NCBI GenBank assembly: GCA_964602735.1
Contig: CAZRRV010000024.1
Location: 1 to 24,389 of the forward strand
DNA from: CAZRRV01 sp964602735
GTDB lineage: Bacteria > Bacillota > Clostridia > Oscillospirales > Acutalibacteraceae
Length of the DNA stretch: 24,389 nucleotides
Reading direction: 5' to 3'
Made by a program: the position numbers and the translations under genes. Numbering within the stretch: position 1 is the first letter of the stretch; each line of letters begins with the position of its first letter. Positions 15,095-22,981 of the stretch are shown here, one piece after another. The notes beneath the pieces are model-generated. The model saw nothing but the letters and a program-made list of their open reading frames with translations, was not told the origin of the DNA and did not search any database.

Positions 15095-16348
15095 TTATAA
15101 AACTCTGGGATCGGTTATATGCCCGGTAACGGCGCTTGCCGCCGCCACCGCGGGACTCGCGAGGTATACTTTCGAGCCGGGATGCCCCATGCGCCCCACA
15201 AAATTGCGGTTCGTGGTCGCCACGGCGACTTCCCCGTCGGCCAGAATGCCCATATATCCGCCGAGGCAGGGCCCGCATGTCGGGGTGGATACGGCACATC
15301 CGGCGTCGATAAATGTTTCGATATATCCTAGGCGCAGCGCCTCTTTGTATATATTCTGCGTCGCGGGGATAACGATCGCCCGCACGCCCCTGGCTACCCG
15401 CCGCCCCCGCATAATATCGGCGGCGGTTTTAAGATCCGACAGCCTTCCGTTGGTACACGAGCCGATAACCGCCTGATCGACGGCGACATTCGAAAGCTCG
15501 CCGGCGTTTTTCGTGTTTCCCGGCAGATGCGGGCAGGCAACGGTAGGTTCTATTTCTCCGAGGTTGACATCGTAAACCCGCTCGTATTCGGCGTCGGGAT
15601 CGGCTTTACAGGTTTTATACGGTCTATCCACACGCCCGTTCACATAATCAAGCGTTATATCGTCGGCCTCGAATATTCCGTTTTTCGCGCCCGCTTCGAT
15701 AGCCATATTCGCCATACAGAGGCGGTCGTCGATCGAAAGCGACGCAAGCCCCTCCCCGCCGAACTCCATCGAACGGTAAAGCGCGCCGTCGACGCCGATT
15801 TTGCCGATAATCCACAAGATTACATCTTTGCCCGACACATACGGCGCAAGCCTGCCGGAGAGCTCGAACCGTATTGCCGCGGGCACCTTGAACCACGCTT
15901 TGCCGGTTGCCATCCCCGCCGCCATATCGGTACTGCCAACGCCTGTGGAAAAAGCGTTCAGCGCCCCGTAGGTACAGGTGTGGGAATCGGCTCCTATGAT
16001 AATTTCCCCCGGCGCCGCAAGCCCTTTTTCCGGCAGCAGGGCGTGTTCTATACCCATTTCGCCCACATCGTAATAATGCTCGATATCGTATTTGCCGGCG
16101 AAACGGCGGCATTTCAGGGTTTGTTCGGCGGCCTTAATATCTTTATTCGGAACAAAATGATCCATAACCATGGCGATTTTCGACTTGTCGAACACCGAAT
16201 CGAAACCGTGTTTTTCGAAAGCATCGATTGCCACCGGCGAGGTTATATCGTTGCCGAGAATTAAATCGAGTTTCGCCATAACAAGCTGACCGGCGCTTAC
16301 TTTATCAAGACCCGCTCCCGCCGCCAGTATTTTCTGAGTAACAGTCAT
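15095..16348 (-). CDS. leuC: 3-isopropylmalate dehydratase, large subunit (HacA/LeuC2 type)
   Basis: A 417-residue aconitase-family subunit carrying a [4Fe-4S] cluster. The cluster cysteines are seen in VIGSCTNGRLSDL and in TCGPCLGG. DHFVPNKD, GADSHTCTYGAL and IGKIGVDGA are other family motifs. The length near 420 and the paired short LeuD identify the HacA/archaeal-like class rather than the 466-residue E. coli class. Homoaconitase is a formal alternative, but leuA and leuB in the same operon settle it. The start is uncertain: ATG 16348 fits the family (MTVTQKIL), while GTG 16354 is better spaced from the GAGGGGG ribosome binding site. It begins 52-58 bases after leuA. Confidence 0.95.
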   Translation of the reverse strand: MTVTQKILAAGAGLDKVSAGQLVMAKLDLILGNDITSPVAIDAFEKHGFDSVFDKSKIAMVMDHFVPNKDIKAAEQTLKCRRFAGKYDIEHYYDVGEMGIEHALLPEKGLAAPGEIIIGADSHTCTYGALNAFSTGVGSTDMAAGMATGKAWFKVPAAIRFELSGRLAPYVSGKDVILWIIGKIGVDGALYRSMEFGGEGLASLSIDDRLCMANMAIEAGAKNGIFEADDITLDYVNGRVDRPYKTCKADPDAEYERVYDVNLGEIEPTVACPHLPGNTKNAGELSNVAVDQAVIGSCTNGRLSDLKTAADIMRGRRVARGVRAIVIPATQNIYKEALRLGYIETFIDAGCAVSTPTCGPCLGGYMGILADGEVAVATTNRNFVGRMGHPGSKVYLASPAVAAASAVTGHITDPRVL

Positions 16349-16406
16349 CCCCACTGAACAGTCCCCCTCGGGCAATACCGCGCGCTTTCCGCCCGCGTCG
16401 CCTGGT

Positions 16407-18089
16407 TTATTTCGCGCGCTTTTTGAACTCCGCGCGGTTTACCGCGCTGAAAAGCGCTTTAACCGAAGAGTAAATTATATCATTGTCAACGCCTACGCCC
16501 CACTCGGTTTTGCCGTCACGATCGGTGACGCTTACATACGATACCGCTTTAGAATCCGATCCCCGTTCGAGCGCGTGTTCGGTATAGCTTAAATCGGAAA
16601 TGTCGGCGCCGAGATGTTCGCGCAACGCGTTGCTTACGGCGCTGAGCCTCCCGTTGCCTTCTCCCTCAAACGATGACGGTGTACCGTCTCGCTCCACGGT
16701 CATGGCAACATGCATTCTCTCTCCCCGGTTGATTTTGGAAAACACTATATCGGTAAGCTTAAACGGGGTTTGAATGTTTATAAATGCCTCGGAGAACGCA
16801 TCGTAAACCTCGTTTACCGGCAGCTCGCGGTGTTCACGGTCGGATATTCCCTTTATGTAATAGCCCACGGTTTCTCCCATCGCCTTGGGGATAACGAACC
16901 CGTAGTTCTGTTCGAGCAGAAAACCCACGCCGCCTTTGCCGGACTGCGAATTTATGCGGATAACATCGGTTTGGTACTCTCTGCCCACATCGGCGGGGTC
17001 GATCGGGAGATACGGCACCGTCCAGCGCGTAAGATGCTTTTCCTCGCGCCAACGCATACCCTTGGCAATCGCGTCCTGATGGGAACCGGAAAACGCCGCG
17101 AATACCAGCGCGCCCGCGTAAGGCGTGCGTTCCGGCACCCGCATCCTGGTTACCTCTTCGTAGACCGAGACGATTTCGGGCATATTCGAAAAATCAAGCC
17201 CCGGATCGATACCGTGAGAATAGAGGTTCATGGCGAGGGTCACGATATCGACATTGCCGGTGCGCTCCCCGTTGCCGAAAAGCGTGCCTTCAACGCGGGT
17301 CGCCCCCGCGAGAACGCCGAGTTCGGTATCGGCCACGGCACAGCCCCTGTCGTTATGCGGGTGAATCGAAATTTCGATACTGTCGCGGTATTTAAGCGCG
17401 TCGCACATATACTCGATTTGATTGGCGTATATATGAGGCAGCGAGAGTTCGACCGTAACCGGGAGATTTATAATCGCCTTGTGTTCGGGGGTGGGTTTAA
17501 GAACGTCGAGAACGGCGTTGCATATTTCCGCCGCGAATTCCGGCTCGGTTCCCGTAAACGATTCGGGGGAATATTCGAATCTGTAGTTTGTCCCCGCCTC
17601 TTTTTGCAGTTTCACGATAAGCTCGGCGCCTTTTACGGCGATATCGGTGATCGCGGCTTTGTCTTTCTTAAACACCTGCTCGCGCTGCGCCAGCGAAGTG
17701 GAATTGTAAAAATGGACTATGGCATTGTTGGCACCCTCGAGACTTTCGAATGTTTTGCGGATAATATGCTCGCGGGCCTGGGTAAGCACCTGAAGGGTAA
17801 CATCGCCCGGCACGAGCTTTTCGTCGATCAGGCGGCGCAGAAAGCGGTACTCGGTTTCGCTCGCCGCGGGGAATCCGACTTCTATTTCCTTAAAGCCGAT
17901 TTTCAACAGCAACTCGTAAAACTTCAGCTTTTCATCAATGCTCATGGGAATCATAAGAGACTGATTGCCGTCGCGCAAATCGACCGAACACCATTTCGGG
18001 GCTGCGTCGATATATTCTTTTTTCACCCAGCGCGGATCGCTTACCGGCGCGGGAAAATACTGTCTGCCGTATTTTTCGCAGTTTTTCAT
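16407..18089 (-). CDS. leuA: 2-isopropylmalate synthase, yeast/actinobacterial type
   Basis: A 560-residue enzyme of the DRE-TIM metallolyase family that condenses acetyl-CoA with 2-oxoisovalerate, the committed step of leucine synthesis. The catalytic motif SVDLRDGNQSL lies at residues 35-45. The metal-binding HPHNDRG is in the middle of the barrel, followed by FGNGERTGNVDIV. The C-terminal LeuA allosteric dimer domain (about 430-555) should bind leucine for feedback inhibition. The N-terminal form (WVKKEYIDAAPKWCS) and length match the LeuA2 subfamily of actinobacteria, yeasts and some Clostridia, not the 520-residue E. coli form. CGAGGAGGACG before the ATG is a strong ribosome binding site. 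First gene of the operon, behind the promoter at 18159-18187. Confidence 0.97.
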   Translation of the reverse strand: MKNCEKYGRQYFPAPVSDPRWVKKEYIDAAPKWCSVDLRDGNQSLMIPMSIDEKLKFYELLLKIGFKEIEVGFPAASETEYRFLRRLIDEKLVPGDVTLQVLTQAREHIIRKTFESLEGANNAIVHFYNSTSLAQREQVFKKDKAAITDIAVKGAELIVKLQKEAGTNYRFEYSPESFTGTEPEFAAEICNAVLDVLKPTPEHKAIINLPVTVELSLPHIYANQIEYMCDALKYRDSIEISIHPHNDRGCAVADTELGVLAGATRVEGTLFGNGERTGNVDIVTLAMNLYSHGIDPGLDFSNMPEIVSVYEEVTRMRVPERTPYAGALVFAAFSGSHQDAIAKGMRWREEKHLTRWTVPYLPIDPADVGREYQTDVIRINSQSGKGGVGFLLEQNYGFVIPKAMGETVGYYIKGISDREHRELPVNEVYDAFSEAFINIQTPFKLTDIVFSKINRGERMHVAMTVERDGTPSSFEGEGNGRLSAVSNALREHLGADISDLSYTEHALERGSDSKAVSYVSVTDRDGKTEWGVGVDNDIIYSSVKALFSAVNRAEFKKRAK

Positions 18090-18148
18090 TATCGTCCTCC
18101 TCGTAATAATATAAACCGGGCATCGCCGCGCGGCGCACCCGGTGGCAT
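18089..18148 (-). CDS. Possible 19-residue leader peptide ahead of leuA
   Basis: A short frame starts at ATG 18148 and ends with TAA overlapping the leuA ATG (TAATG). It reads MPPGAPRGDARFILLRGGR. It has consecutive Ile-Leu-Leu codons ATA-TTA-TTA just before the leuA ribosome binding site, which lies inside the frame. It has no Shine-Dalgarno site; the predicted transcript start is only about 4 bases upstream, so it would be leaderless. A GC-rich hairpin (18117-18143) lies within it. Expression is unproven and the frame may be chance. Confidence 0.3.
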   Translation of the reverse strand: MPPGAPRGDARFILLRGGR

Positions 18149-18158
18149 CGTATTTATA

Positions 18159-18187
18159 AATATAGAATAAAAGCGCGGTTTTGTCAA
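18159..18187 (-). promoter_or_regulatory. Promoter of the leu-ilv operon
   Basis: On the minus strand a perfect TTGACA (18187-18182) is followed after 17 bases by TATATT (18164-18159). This is the best promoter in the window and points to high basal expression. The predicted start near 18152 leaves a leader of about 63 bases before leuA, too short for a T-box riboswitch. Confidence 0.88.
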
Positions 18188-18190
18188 GCC

Positions 18191-18218
18191 CCGTTTGCGG
18201 CTTTTAGCCGCAGAACGG
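18191..18218 (-). terminator. Hairpin ending the galE unit, next to the leu promoter
   Basis: CCGTT-TGCGGCT, a TTT loop, and AGCCGCA-G-AACGG (plus-strand reading) form a 12-bp stem with a single bulged G. It sits between the DUF4203-like stop codon and the leuA -35 box. No T run follows on either strand, so termination would be weak. It may instead insulate the two units. Confidence 0.45.
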
Positions 18219-18225
18219 CATATTC

Positions 18226-18831
18226 TCAGTCGTCGCCGCGCCCGCGTTTCCCGGTAAGCTTGAACTGCGCCACGGCGCCAGCGACCGCGATTGCCGCCCC
18301 CACCGCCAGAACGATCAGGATATTCGTAACATTGAACAGCCGTAAAAAGTTCTGCGATGCCAGGAGCCCGCCGCTTATCGCTGTCGAGAATATGCACACA
18401 CTGCGCAGATAGCGCAGCGAGAGTATTCCCACCGCCACGCCGCAGACTATACCGACAATAATCCCCGCCGGCAACCATTTTTCGGGGAACAGCCCCGACA
18501 CGGCGGCAAAAGTGAGTATTCCCACGAACAGGAACACCCCGGCTTTGTAAAGCCTGTTGGCAAGAAGCCCGAAAAGTATCCCCACGACCATACCGACGGT
18601 AAAGGCAATGCCCGGAGCGGCGTCGGTTTTAAGCCACAAGAGGCAGGGCGCCATTCCGCAAAGCAGTCCGCAGGTAAAGCCGACGAGAATAATCCATACG
18701 CGCTTAAGCTTGTATCCGAAAAAGCAGTTTAACAGCGCGAATATGGCCGAGGCGGCGAGCGTACCTATCGTAGCCAGCGTCTGCGCCATCGTATCTTTGA
18801 AAAACTGCGAGAAAAATTCCGCGATTGACAA
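18226..18831 (-). CDS. DUF4203-like polytopic membrane protein
   Basis: A 201-residue protein with a short amphipathic N-terminus followed by about six or seven glycine-rich hydrophobic segments, such as IGTLAASAIFALLNCFFGY, VWIILVGFTCGLLCGM and AGIIVGIVCGVAVGIL. It ends with a basic-acidic cytoplasmic tail (KLTGKRGRGDD). The pattern resembles the DUF4203/TMEM198-like family, whose function is unknown; this is a pattern match and not certain. The likely start is TTG 18831 (AAGAAGGG seven bases upstream), since no ATG fits. It follows galE by about 45 bases and is probably co-transcribed with it. No enzyme motif is visible. Confidence 0.8.
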   Translation of the reverse strand: MSIAEFFSQFFKDTMAQTLATIGTLAASAIFALLNCFFGYKLKRVWIILVGFTCGLLCGMAPCLLWLKTDAAPGIAFTVGMVVGILFGLLANRLYKAGVFLFVGILTFAAVSGLFPEKWLPAGIIVGIVCGVAVGILSLRYLRSVCIFSTAISGGLLASQNFLRLFNVTNILIVLAVGAAIAVAGAVAQFKLTGKRGRGDD

Positions 18832-18876
18832 TAATAACCCTTCTTCCGTTACCCGATCGGACAGACACTTCCGTTT

Positions 18877-19887
18877 TTACGAACCGTATCCGTCGGGATT
18901 GTTCTTCTGCCAGCGCCACGCGTCGCGGCACATATCGTCAACCGTTTTCTCGGCCTGCCAGCCCAGAACCCTTTTCGCCTTTCCGGCATCGGCGTACACC
19001 GTGTCGGGGTCGCCGGGGCGGCGGGGGTCAATAACATAGGGTATCGTTACCCCGCTCGCGCGTTCAAAAGCGTTTTTAAGTTCCAGCACACTGCAACCCC
19101 TGCCGGTTCCAAGGTTAAACGCTTCGCACCCCGTGTTCTTCAACGCCCAGTCAACCGCTTTCACATGCCCTTTGGCGAGATCGGTGACATGAATGTAATC
19201 GCGGACGCCGGTGCCGTCGGGCGTGTCGTAATCGTTGCCGAAAACATGAAGTTTCTCGAGCCTGCCCACCGCCACCTCGGTAATATACGGCATAAGATTG
19301 TTCGGCACTCCGCGCGGATCCTCGCCGATCGTTCCGCTTTCGTGGGCGCCTATCGGGTTGAAATAGCGCAGAAGAGCGACGCACCATTCGGGATCGGCGC
19401 CGGCAATATCCCGCAGAATATGCTCGATAAACAGCTTGGTTCTGCCGTAAGGATTTATTGCGCCGAGCGGCATTGTTTCAACAAGCGGCATTGTTTTGGT
19501 GACCCCGTAAACCGTTGCCGACGACGAAAAAACTATTTTTTTCACCGAATGGCGGCGCATCGCCCGGCAGAGCGATATTGTGGATCCGAGATTGTTTTCG
19601 TAATATTCAAGCGGCTTCCGCACGGATTCCCCAACCGCTTTGTACCCCGCGAAATGAATAACGCAGTCTATCGGGTTTTCGGAAAAAATCCCGTCGAGCG
19701 CCGCCCCGTCGCAGACATCCGCCTCGTAAAAGCGGACGGGCCGGTTTATTATGGTTTCTACCCGCTTTACCGCCTCGGGGTTGCTGTTGTAGAAATTATC
19801 GACAACCGCGAAATCGTAACCCGCCGCCGCCAGTTCAACCAGCGTATGCGTTCCGATGTAGCCGGCTCCACCCGTAATCAAAATCAT
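18877..19887 (-). CDS. galE: UDP-glucose 4-epimerase
   Basis: A 336-residue extended short-chain dehydrogenase/reductase that interconverts UDP-glucose and UDP-galactose with bound NAD, in the cytosol. The sequence shows ILITGGAGYIGTHT at the N-terminus (GxxGxxG) and the VVDNFYNSN strand end. The catalytic set is Ser in FSSSATVYG and Tyr147/Lys151 in NPYGRTK. GVRDYIHVTDLAKGH and NLGTGRGCSVLEL are typical of GalE. The length is normal. ATG 19887 is preferred, since GGGGTG lies six bases upstream and the family usually begins at this methionine. GTG 19896, which overlaps a possible upstream stop as GTGA, would add three residues. Confidence 0.96.
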   Translation of the reverse strand: MILITGGAGYIGTHTLVELAAAGYDFAVVDNFYNSNPEAVKRVETIINRPVRFYEADVCDGAALDGIFSENPIDCVIHFAGYKAVGESVRKPLEYYENNLGSTISLCRAMRRHSVKKIVFSSSATVYGVTKTMPLVETMPLGAINPYGRTKLFIEHILRDIAGADPEWCVALLRYFNPIGAHESGTIGEDPRGVPNNLMPYITEVAVGRLEKLHVFGNDYDTPDGTGVRDYIHVTDLAKGHVKAVDWALKNTGCEAFNLGTGRGCSVLELKNAFERASGVTIPYVIDPRRPGDPDTVYADAGKAKRVLGWQAEKTVDDMCRDAWRWQKNNPDGYGS

Positions 19888-19892
19888 TCGGT

Positions 19893-20047
19893 TCACCCCA
19901 GTATAATAATAAACATTGCCGAATATCGGCCAACCGATTTTTCCGTCAGCAATATCTCCGCCGTTTCCGGTTCAACTTTAATTTCTTGCGGAAATCGCCG
20001 ACAGACTCTGTCGCCTTGCCGGTTTCCGAGTTCATTTTCAATGCTAT
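19893..20047 (-). pseudogene. Decayed small reading frame upstream of galE
   Basis: A strong ribosome binding site GGGGAGG (20061-20055) is followed after 7 bases by ATA, not ATG. Downstream the frame reads ALKMNSETGKATESVGDFRK with coding-like codons. It then loses coding character, while the frame -1 to it continues as EIKVEPETAEILLTEKSVG and ends with a TGA that overlaps the GTG before galE. A changed start codon plus one lost base would explain the pattern. The intact product would be about 50 residues, with a hydrophobic end (SAMFIIILG). I do not recognise it. An alternative is non-coding leader RNA of galE. The rest of the 372-base gap 19888-20259 holds the two divergent promoters. Confidence 0.35.
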
Positions 20048-20075
20048 GTCGGTGCCTCCCCGGATTTTGCGACAG

Positions 20076-20084
20076 ATTATAACA
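20076..20084 (-). promoter_or_regulatory. Extended -10 promoter for the galE unit
   Basis: On the minus strand TGTTATAAT (20084-20076) is a perfect TGnTATAAT extended -10. No good -35 lies 16-18 bases upstream, which is common for this promoter class. Transcription would begin near 20069, just before the GGGGAGG ribosome binding site of the decayed frame, and run into galE. Confidence 0.55.
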
Positions 20085-20195
20085 TTTTATTTTCCGTGTA
20101 CGGTTCATACCCTGGTTCGGGAAAGGGTCACAATGTCACTCCCCGCCGTATACCGTATATTATTATAAAAACAAAAAATAAAAAAATCAACCGTC

Positions 20196-20224
20196 TTTAC
20201 AGATTTCTTTTTTTTTGGTATAAT
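20196..20224 (+). promoter_or_regulatory. Promoter of purB
   Basis: TTTACA (20196-20201), a 17-base spacer rich in T, and a perfect TATAAT (20219-20224). A long A-rich stretch (about 20163-20188) directly upstream of the -35 looks like an UP element. It would start transcription near 20231 and drive purB, and probably metK and the DegV gene. I see no purine riboswitch in the short leader. Confidence 0.85.
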
Positions 20225-20243
20225 ATTGTTTGTGCCGCGATAC

Positions 20244-20250
20244 GGGAGGA
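20244..20250 (+). promoter_or_regulatory. Ribosome binding site of purB
   Basis: GGGAGGA lies nine bases before ATG 20260. It fixes the purB start, because the next upstream in-frame codons have no such site. Confidence 0.8.
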
Positions 20251-20259
20251 AAATAATTT

Positions 20260-21696
20260 ATGCATACTGTTTATCAAAATCCGCTGGTTGCGAGATACGC
20301 CGGCAAAGAGATGCTTTATCTGTTCTCCGACGATAAAAAATTCACGACATGGCGGCGCCTCTGGGTGGCGCTCGCCGAAGCGGAGCAGCAGCTCGGTCTG
20401 CCGATTACCGACGAACAGATCGCCGAGATGAGAGAGCACATAAACGTAAACGACAGCGACTACGAAACGGCGGCGCGGGAAGAAAGAACCGTCCGGCACG
20501 ATGTAATGGCGCATGTCCGCGCATACGGCTCCGTCTGTCCGAAAGCCGCGGGGATAATCCACCTCGGCGCGACCTCCTGCTATGTCGGCGACAATGCCGA
20601 TATTATCATAATGACCGAAGCGCTTAGGCTCGTCAAATCAAAACTTTTGCTCGCGATGCGGACGCTGCGCGATTTCGCGGATCGTTACAAATCGCTGCCT
20701 ACCCTCGCCTACACGCATTTTCAGCCGGCCCAGCCCACAACGGTAGGCAAACGCGCCACCCTCTGGCTGTACGATCTCTATCTCGATTACGGCGAACTGT
20801 GCCACAAAATCGACAATATGGCTCTCCTCGGCTGCAAGGGGACGACCGGAACCTCCGCCAGCTTTCTGGCGCTGTTCGACGGCGATCATGAAAAATGCCG
20901 CCGCCTGGAACGCATTATCGCCGAAAAAACGGGCTTTGAAAAGATACAGCCGGTTTCGGGTCAGACCTACGCGAGGAAAACCGATACGCAGGTTTTGAAT
21001 GTTCTGGCGGGGATAGCGCAAAGCGCCATGAAATTCTCGGGCGATATTCGCCTTTTGCAGCACTTGAAGGAAATCGAGGAACCGTTCGGAGAAAATCAGA
21101 TCGGCTCGTCGGCAATGGCGTACAAGCGCAATCCGATGCGATGCGAAAGGATAACATCTCTCGCCCGGTATGTTATTGCCGACGCCGCGAACCCGGCCGT
21201 TACCGCGTCGACACAATGGCTTGAACGCACGCTCGATGATTCCGCCAACCGCCGGATAAGCATTCCCGAGGCGTTTTTGGCGGTCGATGCGATTCTTACC
21301 CTCTATATAAATGTCGCGGGAGGGCTTACTGTTTACCCGAAAATGATTGAAAAGCATCTGCACGACGAACTGCCGTTTATGGCCACCGAAAACATACTGA
21401 TGTACGCGGTAAAGCACGGCGGCAACCGTCAGGAACTGCATGAGGCTATCCGCGCGCACGCGATGGAGGCCGGCATGGCGGTTAAAGAGCGGGGCGGGGA
21501 GAACGATCTTATCGACCGCATAGCGGGCGACGCGAAGTTCAATCTTACCCGCGCCGAAATAGAAGAAATCACAAAACCCGAAGCTTTCACCGGGCGGAGC
21601 GCGGAGCAGGTCGATGAATTCCTTGCCGGGATAATCGATCCCGTGTTAAATTCCGAAACGATCGACCCGTCTTTGGCGGGGGAAGTTAATGTTTAA
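20260..21696 (+). CDS. purB: Adenylosuccinate lyase
   Basis: A 478-residue member of the fumarase/aspartase superfamily. It catalyses two fumarate-releasing steps: SAICAR to AICAR in de novo purine synthesis, and adenylosuccinate to AMP. The signature loop GSSAMAYKRNPMRCE lies at about residues 282-296; it has Ala where many relatives have Pro (SSxMPxKxNP). Catalytic histidines are His81 in VRHDVMAH and His153 in YTHFQPAQPTT. The three-helical-bundle core and C-terminal domain fill the expected length of about 475. Fumarate released here could feed the fumarase subunit encoded elsewhere in the window, but that is only a pathway link. First gene of the plus-strand unit. Confidence 0.97.
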   Translation: MHTVYQNPLVARYAGKEMLYLFSDDKKFTTWRRLWVALAEAEQQLGLPITDEQIAEMREHINVNDSDYETAAREERTVRHDVMAHVRAYGSVCPKAAGIIHLGATSCYVGDNADIIIMTEALRLVKSKLLLAMRTLRDFADRYKSLPTLAYTHFQPAQPTTVGKRATLWLYDLYLDYGELCHKIDNMALLGCKGTTGTSASFLALFDGDHEKCRRLERIIAEKTGFEKIQPVSGQTYARKTDTQVLNVLAGIAQSAMKFSGDIRLLQHLKEIEEPFGENQIGSSAMAYKRNPMRCERITSLARYVIADAANPAVTASTQWLERTLDDSANRRISIPEAFLAVDAILTLYINVAGGLTVYPKMIEKHLHDELPFMATENILMYAVKHGGNRQELHEAIRAHAMEAGMAVKERGGENDLIDRIAGDAKFNLTRAEIEEITKPEAFTGRSAEQVDEFLAGIIDPVLNSETIDPSLAGEVNV

Positions 21697-21730
21697 CAAA
21701 GAATTTTTGCTTTAAGGAAGTTATGCCGTT

Positions 21731-22912
21731 ATGTCGAAAAGGCTTTTTACATCCGAATCGGTAACCGAGGGACATCCCGACAAAATATGCGACGCCGTTG
21801 CCGACGCCATCCTCGACGAGATCATATCCCGGGATCCCGACGCGAGAGTCGCCTGCGAGGTATTCTGCACAACCGGCGTGATAACCGTTATGGGCGAAAT
21901 CACCACCCGCGCGAGAGTGAACATAACGAAAATCGTCCGTGAGACGATTTGCTCGATCGGCTACACCGACGCCGCGTACGGAATCGACGGGAACACCTGC
22001 GCGGTAATAACCGCGATTGACGAGCAGTCGCCCGACATCGCAATGGGCGTTGACCGCGCGGCTCCCGCCGGAGAGGATGACGGAGAGCTCGATTTAACGG
22101 GGGCGGGCGATCAGGGAATGATGTTCGGTTATGCCTGCGACGAAACTCCCGAATATATGCCTCTGCCGGTATCGCTGGCGCACAGGCTCTCGAAACGGCT
22201 GGATGAAGTTCGCAAAACCGAAGTTCTACCATATCTGCGGCCCGACGGGAAAACGCAGGTTACCGTGGAATACGACGGCGACCGCCCGGTTCGAATCGAC
22301 ACGGTCGTGATTTCAGCGCAACACAATCCCGAAATACCGATTGAACAAATCAGGGAAGATATTCGCTCCCGCGTGGCCGACGCCGCCCTCCCGAAAGATA
22401 TGATCGATGCCGGAACCCGCTTTCTGATCAATCCCACCGGCAGGTTCGTTATAGGCGGTCCGCAAGGCGACACGGGTCTCACCGGCAGAAAAATCATCGT
22501 GGATACCTACGGCGGATACGCACGCCACGGCGGCGGCGCTTTTTCGGGAAAAGACCCGACAAAAGTAGACCGCACCGCCGCGTACGCCGCGCGGTATGTC
22601 GCGAAGAACATAGTCGCCGCCGGGCTGGCGTCAAAATGCGAAGTTCAGATTGCCTACGCCATAGGGGTGGCAAAACCCGTATCGGTCGCCGTAACCACAT
22701 TCGGCACCGCGACGGTTCCGGAGGAGAAGATCGTAACCGCGGTAAACCGCGTCTTTGACCTTCGCCCCGCCGCGATGATACGCGATTTCGGCCTGAAAGC
22801 GCCAATATACCGCAAACTTTCCAATTACGGTCATATGGGGCGGGAGGATTTGAATGTCGCGTGGGAGAAAACCGACCGCGCGGCACGGTTGCGCGCCGCC
22901 GCGGATTTATAA
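21731..22912 (+). CDS. metK: S-adenosylmethionine synthase (methionine adenosyltransferase)
   Basis: A 393-residue cytosolic enzyme making S-adenosylmethionine from methionine and ATP. Family motifs are TEGHPDKICDAVADAILD (residues 12-29), the hexapeptide region GAGDQGMMFGYA (124-135) and the P-loop-like GGGAFSGKDPTKVDRTAAYA (267-286). The magnesium and potassium ligand residues appear conserved. The length is typical. The ATG is ten bases after AAGGAAG; an out-of-frame ATG eight bases earlier is not used. It follows purB by 34 bases, so co-transcription is likely. No SAM riboswitch fits in the gap, so control would have to act at the purB promoter or by other means. Confidence 0.97.
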   Translation: MSKRLFTSESVTEGHPDKICDAVADAILDEIISRDPDARVACEVFCTTGVITVMGEITTRARVNITKIVRETICSIGYTDAAYGIDGNTCAVITAIDEQSPDIAMGVDRAAPAGEDDGELDLTGAGDQGMMFGYACDETPEYMPLPVSLAHRLSKRLDEVRKTEVLPYLRPDGKTQVTVEYDGDRPVRIDTVVISAQHNPEIPIEQIREDIRSRVADAALPKDMIDAGTRFLINPTGRFVIGGPQGDTGLTGRKIIVDTYGGYARHGGGAFSGKDPTKVDRTAAYAARYVAKNIVAAGLASKCEVQIAYAIGVAKPVSVAVTTFGTATVPEEKIVTAVNRVFDLRPAAMIRDFGLKAPIYRKLSNYGHMGREDLNVAWEKTDRAARLRAAADL

Positions 22913-22981
22913 CGGGAACGCCGCGCCGCAGTATTCCCCGCAAAATTTTCCCCGGCGGGAGAAAGGAGCTTATACCCGTAA

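Noticed and set aside
18090..18160. T-box or other leucine riboswitch before leuA
   Set aside because: The leader is only about 63 bases, with no T-box sequence and no terminator/antiterminator pair.
16710..18170. 486-codon open frame on the plus strand
   Set aside because: It is antisense to leuA, which has full family motifs. The translation is rich in Arg, His and Gly without family motifs, as expected for the shadow of a GC-rich gene.
19165..20082. 305-codon plus-strand open frame over galE and its upstream region
   Set aside because: Antisense to galE for most of its length; no start signal or domain.
21697..21730. SAM riboswitch before metK
   Set aside because: The gap after purB is 34 bases, too short for any known SAM-sensing element.
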